A DNA stretch of 64,000 nucleotides, taken from positions 248,001 through 312,000 of the forward strand of contig NZ_AP025592.1 in assembly GCF_023169965.1 (NCBI RefSeq), written 5' to 3'. This document shows, one piece after another, positions 16,875-26,052 of the stretch. Origin of the DNA: Anaeromyxobacter paludicola (GTDB taxonomy: Bacteria > Myxococcota > Myxococcia > Myxococcales > Anaeromyxobacteraceae). Below the pieces are notes generated by a model. That model worked only from the letters and a program-made list of their open reading frames with translations. It did no database searches and was not told where the DNA came from. The translations under genes and the position numbers were made by a program. Position 1 is the first letter of the stretch; every line of letters begins with the position of its first letter.

Positions 16875-17380
16875 GGCCGCTCATCACCTTCCTCTTCGCG
16901 CTCCTCCTGGCGTCGCTGCAGGCCGGGCTCCTGCGCTACCTCGGGGGCGGGGCGGTCTCGATCTCCCTCGTCCTGCCCTGCGTCGTGTACCTCGGCCTGT
17001 TCGCCGGGAACGTGGAGGGGGCCATCGGCGCCGCCGCGGTCGGCTACCTGCTCGACCTGCTCGCCGGGACGCCCAAGGGGCTCATGACCTTCCTGGCGGT
17101 CGGCTGCTTCCTCGTCTGCCGGCTGGTGGCCGGGGCGGTGGAGGTGCGGAGCCGCACCGCGTTCGCGGTGCTCTCCGGGCTCACCGCCTTCCTGGCGGGG
17201 CTCGGCGCCCTCTTCCTGACGCGGCTCGTGGTGCCGGCGGAGGCGGCCCCCGGCGGGCGGCTGGTCTGGCGCCTCCTGGTCGAGGCGCTGCTCACGGCCT
17301 CGGTCTCGCCGCTCATCCGGGCGGCCATGCGCTGGCTCGACGGGCTGTTCACCAGGGAGGAGGCCGGGCTGCTCCGCTGA
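16871..17380 (+). CDS. mreD: rod-shape protein MreD
   Basis: A 169-residue integral membrane protein with about five or six hydrophobic segments (ITFLFALLLASLQAGLLRYL, ISLVLPCVVYLGLFAGNVEG, AAVGYLLDLLAGTPKGLMTF, AVGCFLVCRLVAGAVEV and a C-terminal pair). The G-x-x-x-DLL-x-G-x-P-x-G motif after the third segment is the MreD signature. GTG start coupled to the mreC stop. Works with MreC and the PBP2/RodA synthase in lateral wall growth. 64 bp separate it from mrdA. Confidence 0.9.
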   Translation: MRPLITFLFALLLASLQAGLLRYLGGGAVSISLVLPCVVYLGLFAGNVEGAIGAAAVGYLLDLLAGTPKGLMTFLAVGCFLVCRLVAGAVEVRSRTAFAVLSGLTAFLAGLGALFLTRLVVPAEAAPGGRLVWRLLVEALLTASVSPLIRAAMRWLDGLFTREEAGLLR

Positions 17381-17444
17381 CGCTCCTCTTTCGGCCGTCG
17401 AGGCCGAATGCGGGGCGCCCGCCTGCTGTTCCGACACTCGAACG

Positions 17445-19739
17445 ATGCCCGTCGTCCCTCCCACCGCGCCCGGAACGGCGCAGCGCGCCCTCAGGCCCCG
17501 CACCTACTGGATGGGGGCCTTCGCCACGCTCGCCTTCCTCGTCCTCCTCGGGCGGCTCTACCACCTCCAGATCCTGCACGGGGACGAGTACAAGGAGCGG
17601 GCCGACGAGAACTTCGTGAAGGAGCTGCGCGTCCCGGCGGACCGCGGGCTCGTCGTGGACCGCAACCACACCGTGCTGGTGGACTCGCGGCCGAGCTACG
17701 ACGTCACGCTCACGCCCTACTTCTGCGCCAGGCGCTGCCCGGAGGTGGTGAACCAGCTCGGGCAGATGCTGTCCTTCGAGCCGGACGAGCTCGAGCGCGC
17801 GCAGGGGCGGCTGGCGGCGTCGCGCGGCCTCGCCCGCTTCAAGCCGTTCACGGTGAAGGTGGACATCACGCGCGAGGAGCTCGACCTCTTCGAGGCGCAC
17901 AAGCTCGACCTGCCGGGCGTGGACGTGCAGCCCACCCCGCACCGCAACTACCGCTACGGCGCGCTCGGCGGGCACCTCGTCGGCTACATGAACGAGATCG
18001 GCTCCGACGAGATGGAGCGGCTCAACGAGGAGATGAAGGACGCCGGCGCCTCCGCGCTCCCGTACCAGCTCGGAGACTACATCGGCCGCCGCGGCCTCGA
18101 GCGCCGCTTCGAGGCGGAGCTCCGCGGCGTGGACGGCAAGAAGCGCGTGGTGGTGGACGCTCGCGGCAACGCCAAGCCCGAGTCGGACCTCATCCCCGAG
18201 GACCAGCGCTTCGAGCCCTCCAAGCCGGGGCTCAACGCGGTGCTCTCGCTCGACTGGCGGCTGCAGGAGTTCGCCGAGAAGACCTTCCCGGCGACCGCCG
18301 GCGTGGTGGTCGCGATGGACCCGCGCACCGGCTACATCCTCGCGCTGGTGGACCGGCCGGCGCCGGACCCGAACAAGCTCTCCGGGCGCATCACGCGCAA
18401 GGAGCTCGAGGCCATCCACAAGGACCCGCTCCAGCCCGAGCTCTTCCGCGCCATCCAGCAGCACTACCACCCGGGCTCCACGTTCAAGGTGGTCACCGGC
18501 ATCGCCGCCCTCGAGGAGGGCGTCTTCAAGCCGGGCGGCACCGTCTACTGTCCGGGCTACTTCTTCCTCGGCGGCCACCGCTGGCGCTGCGACAAGGAGA
18601 AGGGGCACGGCACCATCGACCTCGAGCACGCGCTCGGGGCCTCCTGCGACGTCTTCTTCTACGACCTCGGCAACCGGCTCGGCGCCGACCGCATCGCCAA
18701 GTGGGGCAACCTGCTCGGCCTCGGCCACCCGACCGGCTTCGACCTCGCCGGCGAGATCTCGGGCGTCATGCCCGACGCCGCCTGGCACCAGAAGCACATC
18801 CCCGGCGGCTACGCCCACGGCATGAGCGTGAACCTGGCCATCGGCCAGGGCGACGTGAACGTCACGCCCATGCAGCAGGTGGTGATGTACGGCGCCCTCG
18901 CCTCCGGCGTGGTCTGGAAGCCGCAGGCGGTGCTCCGGCTCGAGGACGCCAAGGGCGAGACGGTGAAGGACTTCCCGCCCTCCGAGCGCGGCCGGCTGAA
19001 CCTCAAGCCGGGGACGCGCGAGGAGGTGCTGAAGGGGCTCGAGGCGGCCGTGAACGAGCCGTTCGGGACGGCCTACGCGCAGCGGCTCAAGGACGTGAAG
19101 ATGGCCGGCAAGACCGGCACCGCCCAGGTGGTGGCGCTCGGCGCGCACCGGCTCAAGGCCTGGCAGATGGGGTACTTCGAGCGCGACCACGCCTGGTTCG
19201 CCGCCTTCGCGCCCATGGAGGCGCCGGAGATCGTGGTGGTGGTCCTGAACGAGCACGCCGGCTTCGGCGCCAGCAACGCCGCCCCGACCGCGAGCGCCCT
19301 CGTGAAGTACTACTTCGAGCTCAAGAAGCAGGACGAGGCGGCGAAGCTCCTCGCCGCGCAGCAGGCGGCGAGCGGCGGCCCGCCGCTCGCAGCGACGCCG
19401 TCCGCCACGCCGGCCGGCTCCGGCGCGGCGCCCCTCGCCCCGGCGGTGGCCGCGGCGAGCGGCCCGGTCGCGCCCGCCCCCGGACAGCCCGCCGGGGCGA
19501 TCCCGGGCGCCGCGCCGCAGCCCGCTCCGGCCACCGGCCCGGCCGCCCTCGCGCCGGTCCCGGTCGCGCCGGCCCAGCCGGGCGGGGCGGTGGTCCCGGC
19601 CTCCGCCCCGGCGCTCCCGGCCACGCCGCCCGCGCCGCTGCCGGCCGCCGAGCTGCCGGCCCCGAAGCCCGCCCCGGACCGGCGCGCCCCCGCGCGCCCG
19701 GCCTCCCCGACCTCCGAAGGAGCGAAGCGTGGCGCTTGA
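17445..19739 (+). CDS. mrdA: penicillin-binding protein 2 (peptidoglycan transpeptidase)
   Basis: A 764-residue class B PBP. An N-terminal membrane anchor (GAFATLAFLVLLGRLYHLQI) precedes the dimerisation domain (RVPADRGLVVDRNHTVLVDS) and the transpeptidase domain with STFK (Ser345/Lys348), SCD (SxN equivalent) and KTGT (Lys556). Active on nascent glycan with RodA. Residues ~640-764 form an Ala/Pro/Gly-rich tail like that of MreC, absent from usual PBP2. The last 11 bases overlap rodA. No strong RBS is visible before the ATG; the gene is probably read from the mre promoter. Confidence 0.93.
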   Translation: MPVVPPTAPGTAQRALRPRTYWMGAFATLAFLVLLGRLYHLQILHGDEYKERADENFVKELRVPADRGLVVDRNHTVLVDSRPSYDVTLTPYFCARRCPEVVNQLGQMLSFEPDELERAQGRLAASRGLARFKPFTVKVDITREELDLFEAHKLDLPGVDVQPTPHRNYRYGALGGHLVGYMNEIGSDEMERLNEEMKDAGASALPYQLGDYIGRRGLERRFEAELRGVDGKKRVVVDARGNAKPESDLIPEDQRFEPSKPGLNAVLSLDWRLQEFAEKTFPATAGVVVAMDPRTGYILALVDRPAPDPNKLSGRITRKELEAIHKDPLQPELFRAIQQHYHPGSTFKVVTGIAALEEGVFKPGGTVYCPGYFFLGGHRWRCDKEKGHGTIDLEHALGASCDVFFYDLGNRLGADRIAKWGNLLGLGHPTGFDLAGEISGVMPDAAWHQKHIPGGYAHGMSVNLAIGQGDVNVTPMQQVVMYGALASGVVWKPQAVLRLEDAKGETVKDFPPSERGRLNLKPGTREEVLKGLEAAVNEPFGTAYAQRLKDVKMAGKTGTAQVVALGAHRLKAWQMGYFERDHAWFAAFAPMEAPEIVVVVLNEHAGFGASNAAPTASALVKYYFELKKQDEAAKLLAAQQAASGGPPLAATPSATPAGSGAAPLAPAVAAASGPVAPAPGQPAGAIPGAAPQPAPATGPAALAPVPVAPAQPGGAVVPASAPALPATPPAPLPAAELPAPKPAPDRRAPARPASPTSEGAKRGA

Positions 19740-20862
19740 CGTGCCCCTCGGCCGGCTGCCCTCGGCCTCGTCCTCGGGGCGCGCCTTCGCGCGCTTCCCG
19801 TGGCACATCGCCTTCCTGGTGCTCGCCATCTCGGCGACCGGCATCTGGAACCTCGCCTCGGCCTCGCGCAGCGCCCACGCGCCGGTCTGGATCTCGCAGA
19901 TGTGGTGGATGGCCGGGGGCGCCACCCTGGCGCTCGCCATCGCGCTGCTCGACTACCGGACCTTCCTGCGCGTCGGCTACGTCTTCTACGCGGGGGTGGT
20001 GCTCCTGCTGCTCGCCGTGCTGGTGAAGGGGCGGCTCGTGATGGGCGCCCGGCGCTGGCTCACGGTCGGCCCCATCAACTTCCAGCCCTCGGAGCTCGCC
20101 AAGATCGCGGTGCTCCTCGCGCTGGCGCGCTACTTCCACTATGACCTCGACAAGCGGCGCGACGGCTACGGGCTCTTCACGCTCGCCATCCCCATGGCCA
20201 TCACGCTGGTCCCGGCGGTGCTCATCCTCAAGGAGCCCGACCTCGGCACGGCGCTCATCGTGGTGGCGGTGGGGGCGACGATGATCCTCTTCGCCAAGGT
20301 GAAGTGGCGCACGCTCGCGCTCGTGGGCTGCGTCGGCCTCGCCGGCTCGGTCTTCGCCTGGCCGCACCTCAAGCCGTACCAGCGCAAGCGGGTGGAGACC
20401 TTCCTCAACCCGGAGGGCGACTCGCTCGGCGCCGGCTACCACGCCACGCAGTCGATGATCGCGGTCGGCTCGGGGCAGGCGCTCGGGAAGGGCTGGGGGC
20501 AGGGGACCCAGACGCTGCTCTCGTTCCTCCCCGAGCAGCACACCGACTTCATCTTCTCGGTCTGGGCGGAGGAGCACGGCTTCGCCGGCTGCGCGCTCCT
20601 GCTCCTGCTCTACTACGCGCTCGTGACCGCGGCGCTCACCGTGGCCGGGAACGCGCGCGAGCGCTTCGGCCACTTCGTGGCGGTGGGGGTCACCGCCATG
20701 CTCTTCTGGCACGCCTTCATCAACATGGGGATGGTGACGGGCGTGCTGCCGGTGGTGGGGGTGACCCTGCCGCTCATGAGCTACGGCGGGTCGTCGGTCA
20801 TCGCCGTCTACTTCGGCGTGGGGCTGCTCGCGAACGTCGGGATGCGGCGGTTCGTGAACTGA
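19729..20862 (+). CDS. rodA: SEDS peptidoglycan glycosyltransferase RodA
   Basis: A 377-residue polytopic SEDS protein with about ten membrane segments. Signatures: GARRWLTVGPINFQPSELAK, LKEPDLGTALIVVAVGATMI, AGYHATQSMIAVGSGQALGK, FLPEQHTDFIFSVWAEEHGF and the closing GVTLPLMSYGGSSVIAVYFG. Polymerises lipid II during elongation with PBP2. GTG start overlapping the end of mrdA, with GAAGGAG 6-7 nt upstream, in keeping with coupled expression of the synthase pair. Last gene of the mre/rod operon. Confidence 0.95.
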   Translation: MALDVPLGRLPSASSSGRAFARFPWHIAFLVLAISATGIWNLASASRSAHAPVWISQMWWMAGGATLALAIALLDYRTFLRVGYVFYAGVVLLLLAVLVKGRLVMGARRWLTVGPINFQPSELAKIAVLLALARYFHYDLDKRRDGYGLFTLAIPMAITLVPAVLILKEPDLGTALIVVAVGATMILFAKVKWRTLALVGCVGLAGSVFAWPHLKPYQRKRVETFLNPEGDSLGAGYHATQSMIAVGSGQALGKGWGQGTQTLLSFLPEQHTDFIFSVWAEEHGFAGCALLLLLYYALVTAALTVAGNARERFGHFVAVGVTAMLFWHAFINMGMVTGVLPVVGVTLPLMSYGGSSVIAVYFGVGLLANVGMRRFVN

Positions 20863-20869
20863 GGTCGAA

Positions 20870-20886
20870 CCGCCGCGACCCGGCGG
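20870..20886. terminator. hairpin between convergent rodA and thioredoxin genes
   Basis: CCGCCG (20870-20875), loop CGACC, CGGCGG (20881-20886). A 6-bp perfect stem in the 26-bp convergent gap, without a T tract; possibly a bidirectional terminator. Confidence 0.35.
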
Positions 20887-20888
20887 CG

Positions 20889-21218
20889 CTAGACCACCTT
20901 CTGGAGGGCGGAGACGATCTTGGCCTTGGGAACCGAGCCGACGATGGTGTCCACCACCCGCCCGCCCTTGAAGACGAGGAGCGTGGGGATGGAGCGGATG
21001 CCGAACTGCTGGGGCACGCCCTGGTGGTCGTCGATGTTCATCTTCGCCACCTTCACCTTGCCCTTGAACTCGGACGCGACCTCGTCCACGGCCGGCGCGA
21101 TCGCCTTGCAGGGGCCGCACCAGACGGCCCAGAAGTCCACCAGCACGGGGACCTCGCTCTTCAGCACCTCCGCCTCGAAGGTGGAGTCCTGCAGGGTGAC
21201 GACGTCGTTCGATGCCAT
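20889..21218 (-). CDS. trxA: thioredoxin
   Basis: A 109-residue cytosolic thioredoxin. VPVLVDFWAVWCGPCKAIAP carries the WCGPC redox centre (Cys34/Cys37); the cis-Pro motif follows in FGIRSIPTLLVFKGGRVVDT. Reduces protein disulfides using thioredoxin reductase. ATG start with GGAG 7 nt upstream. Single gene, convergent with rodA, divergent from the haem operon (203-bp shared upstream region). Confidence 0.95.
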   Translation of the reverse strand: MASNDVVTLQDSTFEAEVLKSEVPVLVDFWAVWCGPCKAIAPAVDEVASEFKGKVKVAKMNIDDHQGVPQQFGIRSIPTLLVFKGGRVVDTIVGSVPKAKIVSALQKVV

Positions 21219-21421
21219 GTCGCTGCTCCTCGATGGGTTCGCACGTGGAAGGAAACGTTCTGGACGCGCGATCCCTAACTCACGCCCGGGGGGGAGGCAA
21301 GCCGCTCCTGACCCGCGCCGGCGACTTCACGCGGCGGCCCTTTTCCGGCCGTTCCGTTTCCTGCTAGGAATGCGCTCCGGGCGGGACTTCGCCCAAGACC
21401 TCGGGGGATAATCCACAGTCC

Positions 21422-22291
21422 ATGAGCCTCGTCATCCTCAGGATCGCCGCGCTCCTCTACGCCGGGGCCGCCACCGGGTTCATCGCGTTCTTCGCGAAGC
21501 CCCGCTGGGTGCGCGCCGCCGCCGCCGCGGACTCACTGCTCCTCGCCGCCTTCGTGGTCCACGCCGTCGCCATCGGCTTCGGCTGCCGCGAGTTCGGCGG
21601 GATGGAGTTCCTCACCCTGCGCGGCGGCTTCCTCATGCTCGCCTGGCTGGTGTCGGGCGCCTTCCTCCTCGTGCAGCGCATCTACCCGGTCCCGAGCGTC
21701 GGCGCCTTCGCCACGCCGCTCGTGCTGGTCACGCTGCTGCCGACCCTCTTCGGCCCGCCCAACGCGCCGCCGCGCCCGCCCGAGGGGCTGAAGCACGGGC
21801 TCCTCACCGGGCACATCTTCATCGCGGTGCTGGGCGTCGCCATCTTCGCCCTCGCCTTCGGCGTGGCGCTCATGTACCTGCTGCAGGAGCGCGAGGTGAA
21901 GGGGAAGCGCTTCGGCGCGCTCTTCTCGCGCCTGCCCTCGCTGACGCAACTCGACACCCTCGAGCAGCGGCTCGTCCGCATCGGCTTCGTGGTCTTCACG
22001 GTGGCGCTCGTGCTCGGGTCCGTGCTCGCCAACGAGGCCTGGGGCCACTTCTGGCAGTGGGATCCCAAGCAGGTGTTCTCGCTCGTGTCCTGGCTGCTCT
22101 ACGGCGCCCTGGTGCAGGCGCGCCGCTCGGGCTTCCACGGCCGCCGCTACGCCCTGCTCTCGATGGTGGGCTTCGCCATCATCCTGACGTCCTTCGTCGG
22201 CCTGGGGCTCGTCCCGGTGAGCAAGCACGGGCGCGACTACGGCCTGAACCCGCCGGCGCAGGCCTCGGAGGCCGGGAGGAGCGCGCAGTGA
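21422..22291 (+). CDS. CcsA/HemX-type cytochrome assembly membrane protein
   Basis: A 289-residue polytopic protein with about eight hydrophobic segments and the tryptophan-rich haem-handling motif [20 protein letters not shown] near residues 202-221, typical of CcsA/CcmC/HemX. Directly upstream of hemA, the usual HemX position, where the family influences glutamyl-tRNA reductase levels in some bacteria; a role in cytochrome c haem delivery is the alternative. GATAAT lies 10 nt before the ATG and no Shine-Dalgarno is evident, so the mRNA may be nearly leaderless. Overlaps hemA by GTGA. Confidence 0.82.
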   Translation: MSLVILRIAALLYAGAATGFIAFFAKPRWVRAAAAADSLLLAAFVVHAVAIGFGCREFGGMEFLTLRGGFLMLAWLVSGAFLLVQRIYPVPSVGAFATPLVLVTLLPTLFGPPNAPPRPPEGLKHGLLTGHIFIAVLGVAIFALAFGVALMYLLQEREVKGKRFGALFSRLPSLTQLDTLEQRLVRIGFVVFTVALVLGSVLANEAWGHFWQWDPKQVFSLVSWLLYGALVQARRSGFHGRRYALLSMVGFAIILTSFVGLGLVPVSKHGRDYGLNPPAQASEAGRSAQ

Positions 22292-23613
22292 GCACCAGGG
22301 AGCTGTACCTCGTCGGCCTGTCGCACAAGAGCGCGCCCATCGCGGTGCGCGAGAAGGTGTCCCTCTCGGGCGACGACCTCAAGGACGCGCTGGCCGGCCT
22401 CAAGGCCCGCTCGGGCGTCTCCGAGGTGATGGTGGTCTCCACCTGCAACCGGATGGAGGTCTACGTCCTCGGCGACTCCGTCGAGCCGGCGCGCCGGCTC
22501 TTCCTCGACCGCTCCGCGGGCGCCGCGGACCACCTGTACGAGGCGGCCGGCCCGGCCGCGGTCCGCCACCTCTTCCGGGTCTCGGCGAGCCTCGACTCGA
22601 TGGTGCTCGGCGAGCAGCAGATCCTGGGGCAGGTGAAGGAGGCCTACGGCGTCGCCTCGAGCGTGCAGGCCGCCGGCGGCTTCATCTCCCGCCTCTGCAA
22701 CCGCGCCTTCGCCACCGCCAAGCGGGTCCGCACCGAGACCGACATCGGCCGCGGCGCCTCGAGCGTCTCGCAGGTGGCGGTGGAGCTGGTCGAGAAGATC
22801 TTCGGCGACCTCAAGGGGCGCGGCATCCTGCTCGTCGGCGCCGGCAAGATGGGCGCCCTCAGCGCCAAGGCGCTCGCCTCGCTCGGCGCCGACCGGATCC
22901 TGGTCACGAACCGCTCGCCGGAGCGGGCGCTCTCCCTCGCCGAGCAGGTGGGCGGCTCGGCCCGCCCCTGGGCGGAGCTGCCCCAGCTCCTCGTGCAGGC
23001 CGACGTGGTGATCGTCTCCACCGGCGCGCCCACCTACGTGGTCGGCCCGGCGCTGGTGCAGCCGGCCATGAAGGCCCGCAAGAACCGGTCGCTCTGCTTC
23101 ATCGACCTCGCGGTGCCGCGCAACGTGGACCCGGCGCTCTCCGAGCTCACCGACGTCTACGCCTACGACATGGACGACCTGCAGAAGGTCGTCCACCAGA
23201 CGAAGAGCGCGCGGGCCGAGGAGGCGATCCGGGCCGAGGCCATCGTCGAGGCCGAGGTGATGGCCTTCTCGGCGGAGCGCGAGACCCGCGCCGCCCTGCC
23301 GGTGCTCTCGCAGCTCCGGCGGCAGGCCGAGGAGATCGCCCGCGCCGAGGCCGAGCGCACGCTCGCCGCCATCGGCGACCGGCTCGACGAGCGCGGCCGC
23401 CGGAGCGTCGAGGCGATGGCGCGCGCCATCGTGAACAAGCTGCTGCACGTCCCCACCGCGCGCCTGAAGCAGGCCGCCTCGACCGGCGACACCACGCTGC
23501 CGGGCGCGGCCGCCGAGCTCTTCGGCGTCGACGGCCCGAACGACCCCGCGTCCAACGACCTCCCGCGCCCGGCCAACGCCGGCCAGGTGGTCTCCATCTC
23601 GGAGAGGCAATGA
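22288..23613 (+). CDS. hemA: glutamyl-tRNA reductase
   Basis: A 441-residue NADPH-dependent enzyme that reduces Glu-tRNA(Glu) to glutamate-1-semialdehyde, the first committed step of C5 tetrapyrrole synthesis. Seen: [17 protein letters not shown], the catalytic [10 protein letters not shown] (Cys53), [40 protein letters not shown], the Rossmann [20 protein letters not shown] and a helical C-terminal dimerisation domain. The GTG at 22288 was chosen for its GTGA overlap with the preceding stop and the GGAGG ~7-8 nt upstream. ATGA overlap with hemC downstream. Confidence 0.95.
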   Translation: MSTRELYLVGLSHKSAPIAVREKVSLSGDDLKDALAGLKARSGVSEVMVVSTCNRMEVYVLGDSVEPARRLFLDRSAGAADHLYEAAGPAAVRHLFRVSASLDSMVLGEQQILGQVKEAYGVASSVQAAGGFISRLCNRAFATAKRVRTETDIGRGASSVSQVAVELVEKIFGDLKGRGILLVGAGKMGALSAKALASLGADRILVTNRSPERALSLAEQVGGSARPWAELPQLLVQADVVIVSTGAPTYVVGPALVQPAMKARKNRSLCFIDLAVPRNVDPALSELTDVYAYDMDDLQKVVHQTKSARAEEAIRAEAIVEAEVMAFSAERETRAALPVLSQLRRQAEEIARAEAERTLAAIGDRLDERGRRSVEAMARAIVNKLLHVPTARLKQAASTGDTTLPGAAAELFGVDGPNDPASNDLPRPANAGQVVSISERQ

Positions 23614-24551
23614 TCCGCATCGCGACCCGCAAGAGCGCCCTGGCCAAGTGGCAGGCGAACCACGTGGCCGGCCTGCTCCGGCAGAACGAGCCCGGCCTCG
23701 AGGTGGTGCTGCACGAGCTCAGCACCCGCGGCGACCGCATCCTGGAGGTCCCGCTCGCGCAGGTCGGCGGCAAGGGGCTCTTCGTGAAGGAGATCGAGGA
23801 CGCGCTGCTCCAGGGCGACGCCCAGGTGGCGGTCCACTCGATGAAGGACCTCCCGGCGGTGCTCGCCGACGGGCTCGTGCTCGCGGCCGTGCCGGTGCGC
23901 GAGGACCCGCGCGACGCGCTCTGCTCGCCCAAGGCGCGGCGGCTCGAGGACCTGCCGCAGGGCGCCCGGGTCGGCACCGCCAGCCTGCGGCGCGCCGCCC
24001 AGCTCAAGGCGCTCCGCCCCGACCTCCGGATCGAGACCGTGCGCGGCAACGTCGAGACCCGGCTCCGCAAGTCGGAGGGGGAGCTCGACGCCGTGGTGCT
24101 GGCGTACGCCGGCCTGAAGCGGCTCGGCCTCGCCGACCGGGTCTCCTACGTCTTCCCGGTCGAGGAGATGCTCCCGGCCGTGGCGCAGGGCGCGCTCGCC
24201 ATCGAGGCGCGCGCCGGCGACGACGCCACCCTCGCCCGGCTCGCGCCGCTCGACCACGCCGAGACGCGCCACCAGGTGCTCGCCGAGCGCGGCCTCCTGC
24301 GCCGGCTCGAGGGCGGCTGCCAGGTGCCCATCGCCGCCCACGCCCAGGTCTCCGGCGGGACCGTGTCGCTGCGGGCCCTGGTGGCCTCGGTGGACGGCAC
24401 GCAGGTGGTCCGCGGCGAGCGCAGCGGCCCGGTCGCCGCGGCCGAGGCGCTCGGCGAGGCGCTCGGCGAGGAGCTCCTCGGGAAGGGCGCCGCCGAGATC
24501 CTGAAGGCCTGCGAGGGGCTCGGGCAGGCCCTTTCCGCGCCCCGGCGGTGA
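23610..24551 (+). CDS. hemC: porphobilinogen deaminase (hydroxymethylbilane synthase)
   Basis: A 313-residue enzyme that joins four porphobilinogens into hydroxymethylbilane. Seen: [60 protein letters not shown] with the substrate-binding Asp region, [20 protein letters not shown], and [15 protein letters not shown], whose Cys (~237) holds the dipyrromethane cofactor. Start ATG overlaps the hemA stop; the gene end overlaps hemD as GTGA. Confidence 0.96.
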   Translation: MIRIATRKSALAKWQANHVAGLLRQNEPGLEVVLHELSTRGDRILEVPLAQVGGKGLFVKEIEDALLQGDAQVAVHSMKDLPAVLADGLVLAAVPVREDPRDALCSPKARRLEDLPQGARVGTASLRRAAQLKALRPDLRIETVRGNVETRLRKSEGELDAVVLAYAGLKRLGLADRVSYVFPVEEMLPAVAQGALAIEARAGDDATLARLAPLDHAETRHQVLAERGLLRRLEGGCQVPIAAHAQVSGGTVSLRALVASVDGTQVVRGERSGPVAAAEALGEALGEELLGKGAAEILKACEGLGQALSAPRR

Positions 24552-25345
24552 TCGCCGTGGCCGGCCTCCCGCTCGCCGGCCGCACCGTCGCGGTCACCCG
24601 CGGCAAGCAGGGCGAGGACGCCCTCGCGGCGCGCCTGCGCGCGCTCGGGGCCCGCGTGCTCGAGGCCCCGGCGGTGGTCACCGCCCCGCCGGCCACCTAC
24701 GCGCCGCTCGACGCGGCGCTGCGCGACGCGGGCCGCTTCCGCTTCGCCGTCTTCGCGAGCGGCAACGCCGTCGCCGCGGTGCGGTCCCGGCTCGACGCGC
24801 TCGGGCTCGGCGTGGCGGTCCTCGCGCCGGTGCGCCTCGCCGCCGTCGGGGGCGCCACCGCCGGGAAGCTCGCCCAGGCCCTCCGCCCCGCCGACCTCGT
24901 CCCGCCGGAGCAGAGCGCCCGCGGCCTCGTGGCGCTCCTGGCGCCGCTCGTCGCCGGCTGCCCGGTGCTCGTGCCCCGCGCCGCCGAGGGGCGCCCGGAG
25001 CTCGTGGAGGGGCTCCTCGCCGCCGGGGCCGAGGTGGTCGCCCCCGAGGCCTACCGGACGGTCCCGGCCGGCCCCGAGGCGCTCGCGCCGCTCGCCGAGG
25101 CGCTCGCCCTGGGCCAGGTGGACGCGGTCGCCTTCGCCTCCCCATCGGCGGTGAGGGCCGTGGTGGCCGCGCTGGGGGAGCGGCGGGCGCTGCTCCGGGA
25201 GGCCCGGGTCGCGGTCATCGGGCCCACGACGGCCGAGGCGGCCCGCGCCGCCGGGCTCGCGGTGGCCATCCAGCCGGCCGCTCCGGACGGGGCGGGGCTG
25301 GCCGACGCGATCGCCGAAGCCCTCGACGGGCGGGCGTCCCGCTAG
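24548..25345 (+). CDS. hemD: uroporphyrinogen-III synthase
   Basis: A 265-residue two-lobed protein. [20 protein letters not shown] starts the family core; [54 protein letters not shown] and [19 protein letters not shown] follow, as in HemD. It closes hydroxymethylbilane into uroporphyrinogen III with inversion of ring D. HemD families diverge strongly, but the position after hemC and these motifs make the call firm. GTG start coupled to the hemC stop. Confidence 0.92.
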   Translation: MIAVAGLPLAGRTVAVTRGKQGEDALAARLRALGARVLEAPAVVTAPPATYAPLDAALRDAGRFRFAVFASGNAVAAVRSRLDALGLGVAVLAPVRLAAVGGATAGKLAQALRPADLVPPEQSARGLVALLAPLVAGCPVLVPRAAEGRPELVEGLLAAGAEVVAPEAYRTVPAGPEALAPLAEALALGQVDAVAFASPSAVRAVVAALGERRALLREARVAVIGPTTAEAARAAGLAVAIQPAAPDGAGLADAIAEALDGRASR

Positions 25346-25416
25346 GCGTCCGGCCGCCCGAGCCCCAGCGGGGCCTATCGCGCGCCTCGCCGGGCTGTCA
25401 CCTTCTCCTGGTTGCC

Positions 25417-25908
25417 ATGAAGAGGCGCTCCCCTACGGCTGGCGAAGAGTCGCAAGAGGTGGAGGTCCGGATCGCGGCGCCCGTCGAAGGGGGCGCCGGC
25501 GAGGGGGACCCCGAGACGGAGTGGATCGAGGCCGAGGCCCTCGGCTCCGACCGGTACCGGCTGCTGCGCCCGCCCTTCCTCGCCTACGGCCTCTCCCGCG
25601 ACGACGTGGTGCACGCCGAGTCGCCGGGCGGCGACCTCCCGATCCGGATCGAGGAGGTGGAGCGCAAGAGCGGCCACCGGACGATCCGCGCCGCGCTCGA
25701 CCCCGGGGTGGCCCTCGGCGGCGAGGAGCTCGCGCCGCACCTCGAGCGGCTCCGGGCCCTGGGCTGCGAGCTCGCGGCGCTGCCGCCGAGCATCCTCGCG
25801 GTGGACGCGCCCGAGGAGGTGGACCTCGGGGCGGTGGTGGAGCGGCTCTCCGAGGCGGCCCGGGAGAACCTGCTGGTCTTCGAGTGGGTGGACCCCAGGA
25901 GGAGTTGA
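25417..25908 (+). CDS. DUF4265-like protein
   Basis: A 163-residue soluble acidic protein. The core ETEWIEAEALGSDRYRLLRP, FLAYGLSRDDVVHAE, RKSGHRTIRAALDP and the later LGCELAALPPSILAVDAPEE fit the DUF4265 pattern (small alpha/beta domain often encoded alone and of unknown function). No signal peptide. The RBS is poor. It stands alone between hemD and a pair of small palindromes preceding the end of truD. No function is proposed. Confidence 0.6.
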   Translation: MKRRSPTAGEESQEVEVRIAAPVEGGAGEGDPETEWIEAEALGSDRYRLLRPPFLAYGLSRDDVVHAESPGGDLPIRIEEVERKSGHRTIRAALDPGVALGGEELAPHLERLRALGCELAALPPSILAVDAPEEVDLGAVVERLSEAARENLLVFEWVDPRRS

Positions 25909-25997
25909 CCGCTCCCCCTCCCTGTCCCTCCCCCGCTTCGCGGGAGAGGGGAAGAGGAGCGCAGGGTGGGCTGGTATCGCGCGCGCTTCGCGGCACT

Positions 25998-26020
25998 CCC
26001 TCCCCACTGCGTGGGGAGGG
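25998..26020. repeat. REP-like palindrome, intergenic copy
   Basis: CCCTCCCCAC, loop TGC, GTGGGGAGGG: a perfect 10-bp stem, followed by a GGGGGAGGGGCG tract; sister of the copy inside addA (2645-2667). A second, weaker stem around CCCGC-TTC-GCGGG lies ~60 bp to the left. Both sit in the 144-bp gap between convergent DUF4265-like and truD genes and could also act as terminator or mRNA stabiliser. Confidence 0.6.
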
Positions 26021-26052
26021 CGGGGGAGGGGCGATCCGCGGCTCCCGGCCCG

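Noticed and set aside
22057-22287. N-terminal extension of HemA to 22057
   Set aside because: It overlaps the CcsA/HemX-type gene and is Arg/Pro-rich; the GTG at 22288 with GGAGG and GTGA overlap fits the family start.
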